The position numbers were made by a program, and so were the translations under genes. Shown in pieces: positions 34,266 to 43,861 of a DNA stretch of 64,000 bases. The stretch lies in the NCBI RefSeq assembly GCF_008124625.1, contig NZ_VNHM01000010.1, positions 1 to 64,000 of the forward strand, given 5' to 3'. The DNA is from Desulfallas thermosapovorans DSM 6562. GTDB lineage: Bacteria > Bacillota > Desulfotomaculia > Desulfotomaculales > Desulfallaceae. Every line of letters begins with the position of its first letter. The first letter of the stretch is position 1. The notes under the pieces were generated by a model, which saw nothing but the letters and a program-made list of their open reading frames with translations, was not told where the DNA came from and made no database searches.

Positions 34266-35969
34266 GTGGAATTATGGAAAACTGTGGTATTGGGATTACT
34301 GGGCGGCATGGGGTTGTTGCTTTATGGCATGTTTATCATGAGTGAGGGTCTTCAGAAAGTGGCCGGACACAGGCTCAGAAGTATCCTAAGCACACTTACC
34401 CATAATCGCTTTACAGCACTTATCGTGGGTGCGCTGGTAACAATGCTATTTCAAAGCAGCACCGCAACTACTGTAATTCTGGTGGGTCTGACCAGCGCAT
34501 CAATTATGTCTTTAAAACAAACCCTGGGGGTCATTCTGGGTGCCGATATAGGCACCACCGTAACCGCTCAGTTAATAGCACTTAAAGTTACTGAAATATC
34601 ATTACCCATTGTGGGTATCGGTGCCGCCATTATATTTTTCTCTAAACGGGATAAATACAAGCGGGTGGGACAGGTACTGTTGGGATTCGGTCTGTTATTT
34701 TTAGGGCTTAAAATGATTGCCGATACCATGCAGCCTTTAAAAGATGAACCCTTTTTTCGCCATATACTATTGAGCACCAGCGATTATCCGCTTTTAGCCG
34801 TTGCAGCCGCAGCTGTTTTCACCTTTTTAATACAAAGCAGTGCCGCGTCGGTGGGTATTATCATGGTTATGTCCATGCAGCATCTAGTATCGCTGCATTC
34901 CGCCATCTACCTTTTGTTAGGGGCAAATATCGGCACATCCTTTACTGCTCTTTTAACCAGTTTGGGCTCGTCCCGGGAGGCCCAGCGGGTGGCCACTGCA
35001 CATCTGCTTTTTAAACTATCCGGCGTTTTATTGATGCTACCTTTTGTCAACCAATTTGCCATATTAATGGCAAAGTTAACGGCGTCACCGGGTTATCAGG
35101 TAGCTAACGCCCATACTTTATTTAACATCGGTATCGCAATGGTATTCCTACCCTTTATTAAATATTTCGCCAAGTTGCTTGAAATAATTATTCCGGAGCG
35201 CCAAATGCCTTTAGATGAGCAACTTAAACCCAAATATCTGGATGATAAATTAATCAGTACACCCTCTATTGCCCTGGGGCTGGCTTCCAAAGAAATAAAC
35301 CACGCCGCCGACCAGGTATTTGATATGATCCAATCAATAATAAAAATTTTTGAAAAAAGCGATATAGAGCTTTTAGATAAAATTAATAAAAAAGAAGATT
35401 ATCTGGATGTACTGTGCAAGTCGATAACCAATTATTTGACCAGCGTTATGCGACAACCGTTGTCAAGGAAGGAATTTTACCGAAGCATGAGCCATATGCA
35501 TATAATTAACGATTTGGAGCACATAGGAGATATTATTGAAAAGGATATAACTTATATTGCCAGTTGCAAAATAACTCGACAATGTCAATTTTCCGATGCA
35601 GGCTGGGAAGAAATCAAGGAAATGCATCAGCGGTTGGGCGATTTAATGCGTATGGCCAACGTGGCCTTGGCATCCAACGACACTGAACTGGCCGGTGAAG
35701 CCCTTAAAAGATATCCCGAACTGGCCCGTATGGAAAGACGTTTGCGGGCACAGCACTTTAACCGGCTGAGGGATGGCACAACTCTATCTATTTCAACCAG
35801 CGCCCTACACCTGGATTTGATTAACTCCTTTTTACGTATCAGTGAACATATACGTAATATCTGCCACGAAATTATTCACCAGGGCAATGACGGCGATGTT
35901 ACTGACCATATTAACAAGGTTAACAAAACCCTATCCTGTGACGACTATGTTATGGCGATTAACAATTAA
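34266..35969 (+). CDS. Na+/phosphate cotransporter family protein with PhoU domain
   Basis: 567 residues. Two copies of the NptA-type repeat are visible, each with the QSST/QSSA signature: TMLFQSSTATTV and FLIQSSAASVGI. About eight membrane helices span residues 1-300, and a cytoplasmic PhoU-like helical domain follows from about 340. It probably imports phosphate or a related anion with sodium. GTG 34266 follows GGGGAGGTGTG. Single gene with promoter and terminator. Confidence 0.88.
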   Translation: MELWKTVVLGLLGGMGLLLYGMFIMSEGLQKVAGHRLRSILSTLTHNRFTALIVGALVTMLFQSSTATTVILVGLTSASIMSLKQTLGVILGADIGTTVTAQLIALKVTEISLPIVGIGAAIIFFSKRDKYKRVGQVLLGFGLLFLGLKMIADTMQPLKDEPFFRHILLSTSDYPLLAVAAAAVFTFLIQSSAASVGIIMVMSMQHLVSLHSAIYLLLGANIGTSFTALLTSLGSSREAQRVATAHLLFKLSGVLLMLPFVNQFAILMAKLTASPGYQVANAHTLFNIGIAMVFLPFIKYFAKLLEIIIPERQMPLDEQLKPKYLDDKLISTPSIALGLASKEINHAADQVFDMIQSIIKIFEKSDIELLDKINKKEDYLDVLCKSITNYLTSVMRQPLSRKEFYRSMSHMHIINDLEHIGDIIEKDITYIASCKITRQCQFSDAGWEEIKEMHQRLGDLMRMANVALASNDTELAGEALKRYPELARMERRLRAQHFNRLRDGTTLSISTSALHLDLINSFLRISEHIRNICHEIIHQGNDGDVTDHINKVNKTLSCDDYVMAINN

Positions 35970-36006
35970 AATAAGCCGGTTTCGGTTGTCGGGACCGGCT
36001 TATTTT
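35968..36006 (+). terminator. Terminator after the Na/Pi cotransporter
   Basis: AAAATAAGCCGGT pairs perfectly with ACCGGCTTATTTT (13 bp). The following gene-free stretch 36007-36428 holds an imperfect inverted repeat AATTCTACC/GGTAAGAATT (36298-36320) but no clear promoter. Confidence 0.88.
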
Positions 36007-36428
36007 AATGTGCTGCCGATTTACTTATTAAACCACTGTTCTTCATCCGCTCCCTGCCGGCGTATATATTCTTGAATCTAAACTAAACAGCCAAAATCAT
36101 CGCAGAACCATTCAACAGTTAAATAAAACCGTTTGCCTGAATTTTCTTAATTTTTTCACAAATAAGCATTATTATATATTTAGCTAAGCAATAAGTTATT
36201 GTGACCCTTTACATAGGGGGTACACCTCTTTACTAATGATTGAAAAACCTGAAGGGGGTGTTAATTTAACTGTTTTCATATCAATCTTGTCCTGTTTAAT
36301 TCTACCTAACGGTAAGAATTAACTCTATATTACTGTTTATAAAACGTTTAATTTACAGGGGAAATTAACTAAATAAAACCAATACTTGATTTTAATGCTT
36401 ATTTAAATTACATTAGGAGGTCGATTGT

Positions 36429-38456
36429 GTGTCCGAAAAGGTAAATGGTGGCGGAGCTCACTACGCAGTACACTGGCAAGAGGAACAATATGTTCATCCA
36501 CCGGCCAGTTTTATCGGTCAGGCCAATATGACTGATCCGGCAGTTTTTGAGCGGTTCAGTTTGGATAATTTCCCCGAATGCTTCAAAGAGTTTGCAGATT
36601 TGCTGGATTGGGACCAATACTGGCACACCACGCTGGACACCAGCGACGCCCCTTGCTGGAAATGGTTTGTGGGTGGTAAGCTAAACGCCAGTTATAATTG
36701 TGTGGATAGACATCTGGCCAAATATAAAAACAAAACGGCCATTCACTATGTGCCGGAACCCGAGGATGAACCCATTATCCACATGACCTACCAGGAACTC
36801 TATCGCAGAGTTAATGAAACTGCTGCTGTATTAAGGGACTTTTGTGGCCTGAAAGCGGGTGACCGTGTTACTCTACAACTGCCCATGACTCCGGAACTGC
36901 CCATTACCATGCTGGCCTGCGCCCGTTTGGGGGTCATTCATTCCCAGGTGTTTGCAGGTTTCAGCGGCCAGGCCTGCGGCGAAAGAATCTGGGATTCCGG
37001 AAGTAATATACTAATTACTATGGACGCCTATTATCGCAATGGTAAACTGCTTGATCACAAGGCTGTCGGTGACATAGCAGTTGAAGTGGCCAAAAAAGAA
37101 GGCCAACAAGTTGACAAAGTACTTATCTGGCAGCGTTACCCCGGCAAATATTCTTCCAATGCACCTCTGATTGAGGGCCGGGATTACTTTATGAACGACC
37201 TGCTGAAACAGTATGCCAGAACCATAGTGGAACCGGTTTCCATGCCGGCCGAAGGTATTCTATTTCTCATGTATACCAGTGGTTCAACAGGACGTCCCAA
37301 AGGAGTACAACACAGCATCGGCGGTTACCTGTCATATGTAGCCTGGATGTCCAAGGTTATCCAGGATATTCACCCTGAAGATGTATACTGGTGCATGGCG
37401 GACATCGGATGGATTACGGGGCACTCCTTTATAGTCTACGGGCCTCTTGCTATAGCTGCCAGTACCGTCATATATGAAGGGCTTCCCACATACCCGGATG
37501 CCGGAAGGGTATGGAGAATTGCCGAAGAACTTGGCGTCAATATATTCCATACATCACCTACGGCTATCCGCGGCTTCAGAAAATCCGGACCGGATGAGCC
37601 CGCCAAATACAATTATAATTTTAAACACATGACCACCGTGGGTGAGCCCATTGAACCTGAAGTTTGGAAATGGTACTACAATGTAGTGGGCAAAGGCAAA
37701 GCCGTCGTTGTCGACACGTGGTGGCAAACTGAAACCGGTGGCTTTTTGTGCAGCACGGTACCAGGCATTAGCCCCATGAAACCAGGTAGTGCCGGACCGG
37801 GGGTACCTGGTATTCACCCGGTAATCCTTGACAATGAAGGCAATGAAATTCCGGCCGGAGCAGGCAAAGCGGGTAACATCTGCATAAGAAACCCCTGGCC
37901 GGGGCTGATGCAGACTATCTGGAAAGACCGGGATCGCTATGTATCTACTTATTACGGGAAGTACTGTAAAGATCCGAACAGCAAAGACTGGCGGGATTGG
38001 CCGTATATGGCGGGGGACGCCGCCGTGGTATCCGCCGACGGTTATGTCCGTATACTGGGCCGTGTGGACGACGTTATTAACGTAGCGGGACACCGGTTGG
38101 GTACTAAAGAGATCGAGTCCGCCGCACTTACGATTGAGGAAGTAGCCGAAGCGGCTGTTATCGCAGCCAAGGATGAAATCAAAGGTACTGTGCCCGATTT
38201 GTATGTATCATTAAAACCCGGGTGCCAAGCCAGCGATGAACTGGCCGTCAAGATTTCCAACGCCGTATCTACAGTGGTGGGTAAGATTGCCCGTCCACGC
38301 AACGTGCATATTGTACCGGATATGCCTAAAACCCGCTCCGGTAAAATTATGCGCCGAGTCCTGGCATCTATATCCAACAGGGGAGATGTGGGCGACGTCA
38401 CTTCCCTGGCCAACCCCGACGTAGTGGAGAAAATCCGTAAGCAGGTACAAGGCTGA
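36429..38456 (+). CDS. acsA: Acetyl-CoA synthetase (AMP-forming)
   Basis: 675 residues, full length for Acs. Phosphate loop LMYTSGSTGRPKGVQH near residue 281, WWQTETGG near 438, hinge GRVDDVINVAGHRLGT, and C-terminal PKTRSGKIMRR with the lysine that is both catalytic and the usual acetylation site. It makes acetyl-CoA from acetate and ATP. GTG 36429 follows AGGAGGT. The sirtuin at 19.5 kb could reactivate it (inference). A small variation, HTSPTAIRGF for the more common YTAPTAIR, is seen. Confidence 0.94.
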   Translation: MSEKVNGGGAHYAVHWQEEQYVHPPASFIGQANMTDPAVFERFSLDNFPECFKEFADLLDWDQYWHTTLDTSDAPCWKWFVGGKLNASYNCVDRHLAKYKNKTAIHYVPEPEDEPIIHMTYQELYRRVNETAAVLRDFCGLKAGDRVTLQLPMTPELPITMLACARLGVIHSQVFAGFSGQACGERIWDSGSNILITMDAYYRNGKLLDHKAVGDIAVEVAKKEGQQVDKVLIWQRYPGKYSSNAPLIEGRDYFMNDLLKQYARTIVEPVSMPAEGILFLMYTSGSTGRPKGVQHSIGGYLSYVAWMSKVIQDIHPEDVYWCMADIGWITGHSFIVYGPLAIAASTVIYEGLPTYPDAGRVWRIAEELGVNIFHTSPTAIRGFRKSGPDEPAKYNYNFKHMTTVGEPIEPEVWKWYYNVVGKGKAVVVDTWWQTETGGFLCSTVPGISPMKPGSAGPGVPGIHPVILDNEGNEIPAGAGKAGNICIRNPWPGLMQTIWKDRDRYVSTYYGKYCKDPNSKDWRDWPYMAGDAAVVSADGYVRILGRVDDVINVAGHRLGTKEIESAALTIEEVAEAAVIAAKDEIKGTVPDLYVSLKPGCQASDELAVKISNAVSTVVGKIARPRNVHIVPDMPKTRSGKIMRRVLASISNRGDVGDVTSLANPDVVEKIRKQVQG

Positions 38457-38551
38457 TATAGTTTATATTTGAACAAAACAAGGTTATACTATCGGATTAA
38501 TTTTTGAACTATTCATTATTATCAGTTTATTCTGTCATTTAGGCGACATTG

Positions 38552-38583
38552 AGCAGACACCTAAAAGGGTGTCTGCTTTTTAT
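38552..38583 (+). terminator. Terminator after acsA
   Basis: AGCAGACACC pairs with GGTGTCTGCT, followed by TTTTATTT. The remaining bases to 38782 show no gene. Confidence 0.88.
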
Positions 38584-38782
38584 TTGTACTGGATACATGG
38601 AAAAGGAGACATGAGTACGTTATCCCACACCTGGATTTAATAACGAAATTCAGCCATTGTCACAAGCTACCTTCTTTTTTAATTAATAACTGCAGGAATA
38701 GTATTTATGCTGTCGAATATTAATTTTATGAAAACCAAATTTTAGAATATTAAAATTATTATTTGCAACGGGGGTAAAGGGT

Positions 38783-40117
38783 ATGCCTTCGAAAGAAAAC
38801 CCCGCTCACAGAGTATTAGCCTATTGGTTTGCAATATTCGCAGTTACACTGGCGATTATTTACCTGTGGCAGCCAAAACTTTATGCCGCGGCAGTCTTGT
38901 TAACCTGTGCCGCACTGCTGTCCGTATTAATTGCCATATTTATATTCACCCACCACCGGGGTACCAAACGCAGCCCCACTGATGAGCAATTGGATCCCAC
39001 GCTGCGTATTGCACATGAGACGTTGCCATTTTTACGCCGGGGTCTAAATGAAGAAACCGCCGCCAACACTGCCGAAATTATCCGCCGTACCGCCGATGTG
39101 GCGGCAGTGGCCATCACAGACCGGGAAAAGGTGCTCGCATATATTGGTGCCGGATCTGACCACCACAAGGCTGGCCGGCCCATCATGACCCTGGCCACCA
39201 GGGAAGTAATCCGCACCGGAGAAATAAAAATAGTGCGAGATGGTTACGGTCTGGACTGTCCTGTGTCGGGTTGCCCGTTACAATCCGCAGTAATTGTACC
39301 ATTACAGTGTAAAGATGAAATAGTAGGCACCGTCAAGCTATATCAAACCAAACAAGGTGAACTACCCCATGCCGTAGTAAAACTGGCTGTTGGAGTAGCC
39401 CAACTATTAGGTATGCAAATGGAACTGGCCGAAGTTGATCGCCAGGCTCAATTAGTTACCAAGGCAGAATTGGATGCGTTACAAGCTCAGATTAACCCGC
39501 ACTTTTTATTTAATACGCTGAATACCATTATAATGTTCAGCCGCACCAACCCTGAAACAGCCAGGCGCCTATTAATCCGACTGGCATCTTTTTTCCGCCA
39601 CGCCCTTAAAAGGCATGGGCATTTTAATACTTTAAAAGAGGAAATGGAATACCTGAACACGTATTTAATACTGGAACGGGCCAGGTTCAGAGATAAGCTG
39701 CGGGTAGTGCGTGAAATAGACAGTCAACTATTGGAATGTAAAGTGCCCGTATTAACAATCCAACCCCTGGTAGAAAATGCAATCAAGCACGGTATTTTAC
39801 CCAAACCTGGCCAGGGTACTGTGCAAATTTCCGCCAGCAAACATGATAATGAAATGCTTATTGTAATCAGAGATGACGGGGTGGGCATAGATACAGAACT
39901 ACAAACTAAAGTACTTACCCCCGGGTTCGGTTCGGGCAACGGGGTGGGCATGAGCAATGTGCATGAACGGCTTAAAGGTTTATATGGTCAAGATTACGGC
40001 TTGCGCATTGTCAGTGTACCCGGCGAAGGTACGTCCATATATGTTAGAATACCGCTGTCATCCAGCACGTTGGAAAGGGAGGGGGAGGCAATTGAAACTA
40101 AAAGCATTGATCGTTGA
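38783..40117 (+). CDS. LytS-type sensor histidine kinase
   Basis: 444 residues. Two membrane helices lie at about 12-30 and 35-55, then a GAF-like sensor domain (about 75-220) with CPVSGCP, then the His_kinase domain with QINPHFLFNTLNTI (phospho-His) and the ATPase site ENAIKHG, GVGIDTE, and GNGVGMSNVHERL. Unlike classic LytS it has only two helices. It overlaps the response regulator by 26 bases, so the two are a pair. The signal is unknown. ATG 38783 has GGGGGTAAAGG upstream. Confidence 0.9.
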   Translation: MPSKENPAHRVLAYWFAIFAVTLAIIYLWQPKLYAAAVLLTCAALLSVLIAIFIFTHHRGTKRSPTDEQLDPTLRIAHETLPFLRRGLNEETAANTAEIIRRTADVAAVAITDREKVLAYIGAGSDHHKAGRPIMTLATREVIRTGEIKIVRDGYGLDCPVSGCPLQSAVIVPLQCKDEIVGTVKLYQTKQGELPHAVVKLAVGVAQLLGMQMELAEVDRQAQLVTKAELDALQAQINPHFLFNTLNTIIMFSRTNPETARRLLIRLASFFRHALKRHGHFNTLKEEMEYLNTYLILERARFRDKLRVVREIDSQLLECKVPVLTIQPLVENAIKHGILPKPGQGTVQISASKHDNEMLIVIRDDGVGIDTELQTKVLTPGFGSGNGVGMSNVHERLKGLYGQDYGLRIVSVPGEGTSIYVRIPLSSSTLEREGEAIETKSIDR

Positions 40118-40865
40118 TGATGAATACCCCGCACGCCAGGAATTACGCTTCCTTTTGAACAGTTTCAACAATATTGAGATCGTCGGCGAAGCAGCTAATG
40201 CCCAGGAGGCTCTGGCACTGGTCAAGGCTTTGGATTACCAGGTAATTTTCCTGGACATATCCATGCCCGGCATGACGGGTTTGGAACTGGGGGCTGCCAT
40301 CCAAGAGTTACCCAAACCACCCCATGTTATATTCACAACTGCCTATGATGAGTTTGCATTAAAGGCATTCGAAGTCAATGCTGTGGACTACCTTTTGAAA
40401 CCGGTAGAACCAGGACGTCTCAAAAAAGCCATCGACAAGGTAATTAAGGCCTATCAAGAAGTGGCCGCCAGTAACGAGGAAAACAAGCCGGCGGAAACCG
40501 GGCGCAACAAGCCAAGCCCGACCCAGATTAAAATAGATCGTATCCCGGCGGAAAAAATGGGTAAAACTGTATTGGTGGCCGAATCAGATATTTTTTACGC
40601 CTTTACCGAGCAGGATTATATTTATATTAAAACCCATAATGATAAATTAATGACTCGTTTTACCTTAAAAGAATTGGAGGCCAGGCTCAACCCACAAGTA
40701 TTCTTCCGCACTCACCGCTGTTACCTGGTTAATTTACACAAGGTAAAGGAAATAGTGCCTTTTTTCAATGGCACGTATAACCTGGTGGTGGAGGATAAAG
40801 AACATAGTGAAGTACCTGTAAGCAGGGCACAGGCCAAGAAATTACGTAAAATATTAGGTTTTTAA
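40092..40865 (+). CDS. LytR/AlgR-type response regulator
   Basis: 257 residues from TTG 40092, just after GGGAGGGGGAGG. The receiver domain begins LKALIVDDEYPARQE, with the phospho-acceptor Asp in FLDISMPGMTG and the conserved Lys in DYLLKPVEPGR. After a linker, a LytTR DNA-binding domain follows (FRTHRCYLVNLHKVKEI). It overlaps the kinase gene and would act with it. Targets are not evident nearby. Confidence 0.92.
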   Translation: MKLKALIVDDEYPARQELRFLLNSFNNIEIVGEAANAQEALALVKALDYQVIFLDISMPGMTGLELGAAIQELPKPPHVIFTTAYDEFALKAFEVNAVDYLLKPVEPGRLKKAIDKVIKAYQEVAASNEENKPAETGRNKPSPTQIKIDRIPAEKMGKTVLVAESDIFYAFTEQDYIYIKTHNDKLMTRFTLKELEARLNPQVFFRTHRCYLVNLHKVKEIVPFFNGTYNLVVEDKEHSEVPVSRAQAKKLRKILGF

Positions 40866-40998
40866 CAGTATCGACAAAAACCTTGGAGAATCAAAGTTAA
40901 ACAAACCCCAGTATGGTAATCGAAAACCTTCCTTATTTCTTATTAACACGATACGTATATATACCAAATTACCAGTTAATAATATAAATACGGGAAGC

Positions 40999-41064
40999 GT
41001 GAAGTACAGGGACGGTTCACCTGCCTCCTGCTAAGGAAGCATTAGAACCGTCCCTGTGCTTCAC
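40999..41064. repeat. REP-like long inverted repeat
   Basis: Arms of 20 bp (40999-41018, 41045-41064; GTGAAGYACAGGGACGGTTC and its complement) with a single mismatch and a 26-base spacer. This palindrome type (ACAGGGACGGTTC) is, as I recall, a scattered repeat in many anaerobes, sometimes tied to RAYT transposases; none is present here. Confidence 0.75.
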
Positions 41065-41098
41065 CAATATCATATTGAATGGGGTGTTTTACATATAT

Positions 41099-41446
41099 AT
41101 GCAGGTAGTTTGGGAAATGCTCAGCGACCAAAAAATATGGGCGCTTTTGGGGGATGTAAACCGTACCATTGACAAGGATGTTATCCGACTAATGTTTATC
41201 GAACTGTTTAGCCGGCTTAAAGCCCTGGAGGAAGAAAACCTGGCTCTGCGTGTTTTATTAATAGAGGAAGGACTGGTTAATCAGGAACTGTTTAACTCTT
41301 TCAAAGAGGCGGTGCACGATTTCCTACAAATGAAAGGGGAGCAGGCTGCCCGGGAAAGTGATTTTTTTGCCAAATCAGGCGTATCCTTTCCCGAATGGGT
41401 GAACTTTAAATTAAATGGCCAGTTTAGTAAACCCATTGAACAATAG
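41099..41446 (+). CDS. Hypothetical helical protein
   Basis: About 115 residues, mainly helical, with a central acidic heptad-like stretch (LFSRLKALEEENLALRVLL) suggesting a coiled coil. The start is uncertain: ATG 41099 lies 12 bases after GGGGTG; TTG 41075 also opens the frame. It lies just after the inverted repeat. I do not recognise it. Confidence 0.5.
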   Translation: MQVVWEMLSDQKIWALLGDVNRTIDKDVIRLMFIELFSRLKALEEENLALRVLLIEEGLVNQELFNSFKEAVHDFLQMKGEQAARESDFFAKSGVSFPEWVNFKLNGQFSKPIEQ

Positions 41447-41701
41447 ATTTGTTCTACCAGCTAAACTGTTTTAGCACTTCCATTTGTACAATTACCTGCT
41501 TAATATGCAGGTTTTTCTTTTAGGACGTGGAATAGTTTGATGGAAATCTTTCTCTCGTTCATTACGCATTAACAGGTCAAGCAATACGATTGATCTTTTG
41601 AACCAGGTATCGTTTTATTTATGGGTAAACTTAATCCCAATGAATCAAAGAAAGCAATTTGTATGCAAAAGGATTATCAAATCTATACAGAAAGAGTTGT
41701 G

Positions 41702-42085
41702 GTGCAACATGGGATAATAGGTATTGGTACCGATATTATAGAAATTACCAGAATAGAAAAGGCTGCCCGCCGGAGGGAACGGTTCTTAAGACGTGTTTTT
41801 ACTTCCGGGGAAATTAACTTTTGCATGCGTCGCCGTAACCCCTGGCCCTGCCTGGCTGCCAGATTTGCAGCCAAAGAAGCGGTTTTTAAGGCATTGGGTA
41901 CCGGTGTTACCAACTGGCATGAAGTAGAGATCTGTGGCGGCGGTGACGGGCCTGTACAGGTGAAACTCACCGGAAACGCTTTACAGCATGCCAGGTCCGG
42001 ACAGGTGAGCACTGTTTTGCTGTCCATATCCCATAACCTGGGGCAGGCAGTGGCATTTGCCACAGCTATACACAAGGGAGAGTGA
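41702..42085 (+). CDS. acpS: Holo-[acyl-carrier-protein] synthase
   Basis: Family signature GIGTDIIEITRIEKA at the N-terminus and FAAKEAVFKALGTG in the middle, both metal and CoA sites. It attaches 4'-phosphopantetheine to acyl carrier protein. From GTG 41702 the protein is 127 residues, matching the usual length. In-frame ATG 41621 and 41663 and GTG 41699 would add a tail not typical of the family, and none has a strong ribosome site. Its stop overlaps the nnr start, a common pairing in Firmicutes. Confidence 0.92.
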   Translation: MQHGIIGIGTDIIEITRIEKAARRRERFLRRVFTSGEINFCMRRRNPWPCLAARFAAKEAVFKALGTGVTNWHEVEICGGGDGPVQVKLTGNALQHARSGQVSTVLLSISHNLGQAVAFATAIHKGE

Positions 42086-43677
42086 TGGATTTGCGGCTAG
42101 TAACTGCGCAGGAAATGAGCGCAATGGATCAAATGGCAATTAAGGAATATGGTATACCTGGTGTAGTATTGATGGAAAATGCCGGGCTTAAAGTGGCGGA
42201 ATTAGTTGCTACGCTTCTGGATGACCTAACTAGTAGTAATGTAATAGTCTTCGCGGGAAAGGGCAACAACGGCGGAGACGGCTTTGTGATAGCCCGGCAT
42301 TTATATAACCGGGGGGCGCAAGTACAGGTTTTTCTGGCCACGGAATTGGATAAAGTCAAAGGCGATGCACTGACCAACTTGAATATCTGGCGTAAAATGG
42401 GACAAAAGGTTTACCAAATTAATAAAAACAAAGACCTTAACCTGGTTAGACTAGCTTTAATAAAAGCGGACCTGGTGGTGGATGCTCTTTACGGTACGGG
42501 CTTTAAAGGTGTAATACGGGAAATGGCCCCCGTTATCGAGGCTGTTAACGCCAGTGGCAGGCCCGTAGTGGCCGTAGATATACCTTCGGGCTTAGAAGCC
42601 GACACAGGTCGAGCGGAAGGCCCCTGTATAAAAGCTGATCATACGGTGACCTTTGCCCTGCCCAAGGTAGGGCTGGTGTTGCCCAACGCCCGTCCATATG
42701 TGGGAAAACTGCATGTGGTTGACATTTCTATCCCCACCGGAATTACTTCGGGCAACCCTGGGAAAAAAGGCGAAGGCAATAGCAACAACCGCTATTTAAT
42801 CACAGACCAACTGGTGCGCAACTGGTGGCCCCGGCGTACAGGCAATGAACATAAGGGGAATTTCGGGCGGGTGCTGGTAATTGCAGGCTCCCGGGGCATG
42901 TCCGGGGCGGCAGTGCTGGCGGCCACAGCAGCAGCCCGGTCAGGTGCGGGTCTGGTTACTCTGGGGGTGCCCGCAGGAATCCATGACATTGCCGAGAACA
43001 AACTAACCGAGGTAATGACCTTCCCACTGCCTCAGACCGACCGGGGAACACTCAGTATATCTGCCCTGGAGGAAATCTTAGACCGGGCAAGCAACAGTGA
43101 TGTGTTGGCTCTCGGTCCTGGATTGGGCACAGGTCCGGATATTGCGGAACTGGTTAAGGAAGTGCTTTTACATTTAGAAAAGCCCTGCGTACTGGATGCT
43201 GACGCTCTAAACGCTCTAGCGGGTAAAACTGAACTTTTTAAGGCGGTGCGGCCAGATTTAGTACTTACCCCCCATCCGGGTGAAATGGCCCGGCTAACTG
43301 GACGCACCATTGAACAAATACAAAACGATCGGCTTGGTGTAACCGCCGAAAAAGCTGTGCAATGGGGAGTTGTGATAGCACTAAAGGGTGCCGGTACAGT
43401 GGTGGCTGGCCCGGATCGTACCCTCTATATCAATAACACAGGTAACCCGGGCATGGCTGCAGGCGGTTCGGGCGATATATTGACTGGTATGGTAGCAGGT
43501 TTTATAGCCCAAGGCCTGGAAGCTTTGCCTGCAACAGCCGCCAGTGTTTACCTGCACGGTTTAGCAGGCGATGCCGCCGCACGGCAAAAAGGTATGGCCA
43601 GCCTCCTGGCCGGCGATATGTTGGAGCAACTGCCCGTAGTATTTAAAGAGATGGAGCAAAAAAACCCGACATGTTAA
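42085..43677 (+). CDS. nnr: Bifunctional NAD(P)H-hydrate repair enzyme
   Basis: About 530 residues. The N-terminal YjeF_N epimerase domain has GKGNNGGDGFVIARH near 54; the C-terminal ADP/ATP-dependent dehydratase has TPHPGEMARL near 395 and GNPGMAAGGSGDILTGM near 455. Together they restore damaged NAD(P)HX. ATG 42085 overlaps the acpS stop (TGATG), so the two genes are translationally coupled. Confidence 0.95.
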   Translation: MDLRLVTAQEMSAMDQMAIKEYGIPGVVLMENAGLKVAELVATLLDDLTSSNVIVFAGKGNNGGDGFVIARHLYNRGAQVQVFLATELDKVKGDALTNLNIWRKMGQKVYQINKNKDLNLVRLALIKADLVVDALYGTGFKGVIREMAPVIEAVNASGRPVVAVDIPSGLEADTGRAEGPCIKADHTVTFALPKVGLVLPNARPYVGKLHVVDISIPTGITSGNPGKKGEGNSNNRYLITDQLVRNWWPRRTGNEHKGNFGRVLVIAGSRGMSGAAVLAATAAARSGAGLVTLGVPAGIHDIAENKLTEVMTFPLPQTDRGTLSISALEEILDRASNSDVLALGPGLGTGPDIAELVKEVLLHLEKPCVLDADALNALAGKTELFKAVRPDLVLTPHPGEMARLTGRTIEQIQNDRLGVTAEKAVQWGVVIALKGAGTVVAGPDRTLYINNTGNPGMAAGGSGDILTGMVAGFIAQGLEALPATAASVYLHGLAGDAAARQKGMASLLAGDMLEQLPVVFKEMEQKNPTC

Positions 43678-43861
43678 CTCAGTTTACAAAAAACAGTAGT
43701 TATTAAAGAATAGATTCCAGCAAAAATACTAACACCCGGGCATAAGCATGATAAAAACAAAAGATAATGCTACATGGTAGTTGTTACTACTCATATCATC
43801 ACATTACTTAATAGCTATCTTTTATCTAAAATGGCTTTTAAACTTCATGCGGAGGTACAAA

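Noticed and set aside
36236-36322. 28-codon frame (MIEKPEGGVNLTVF...) upstream of acsA
   Set aside because: Hydrophobic middle looks tempting, but no ribosome site precedes its ATG, and GAAGGGGGTG lies inside the frame. Too short to support.
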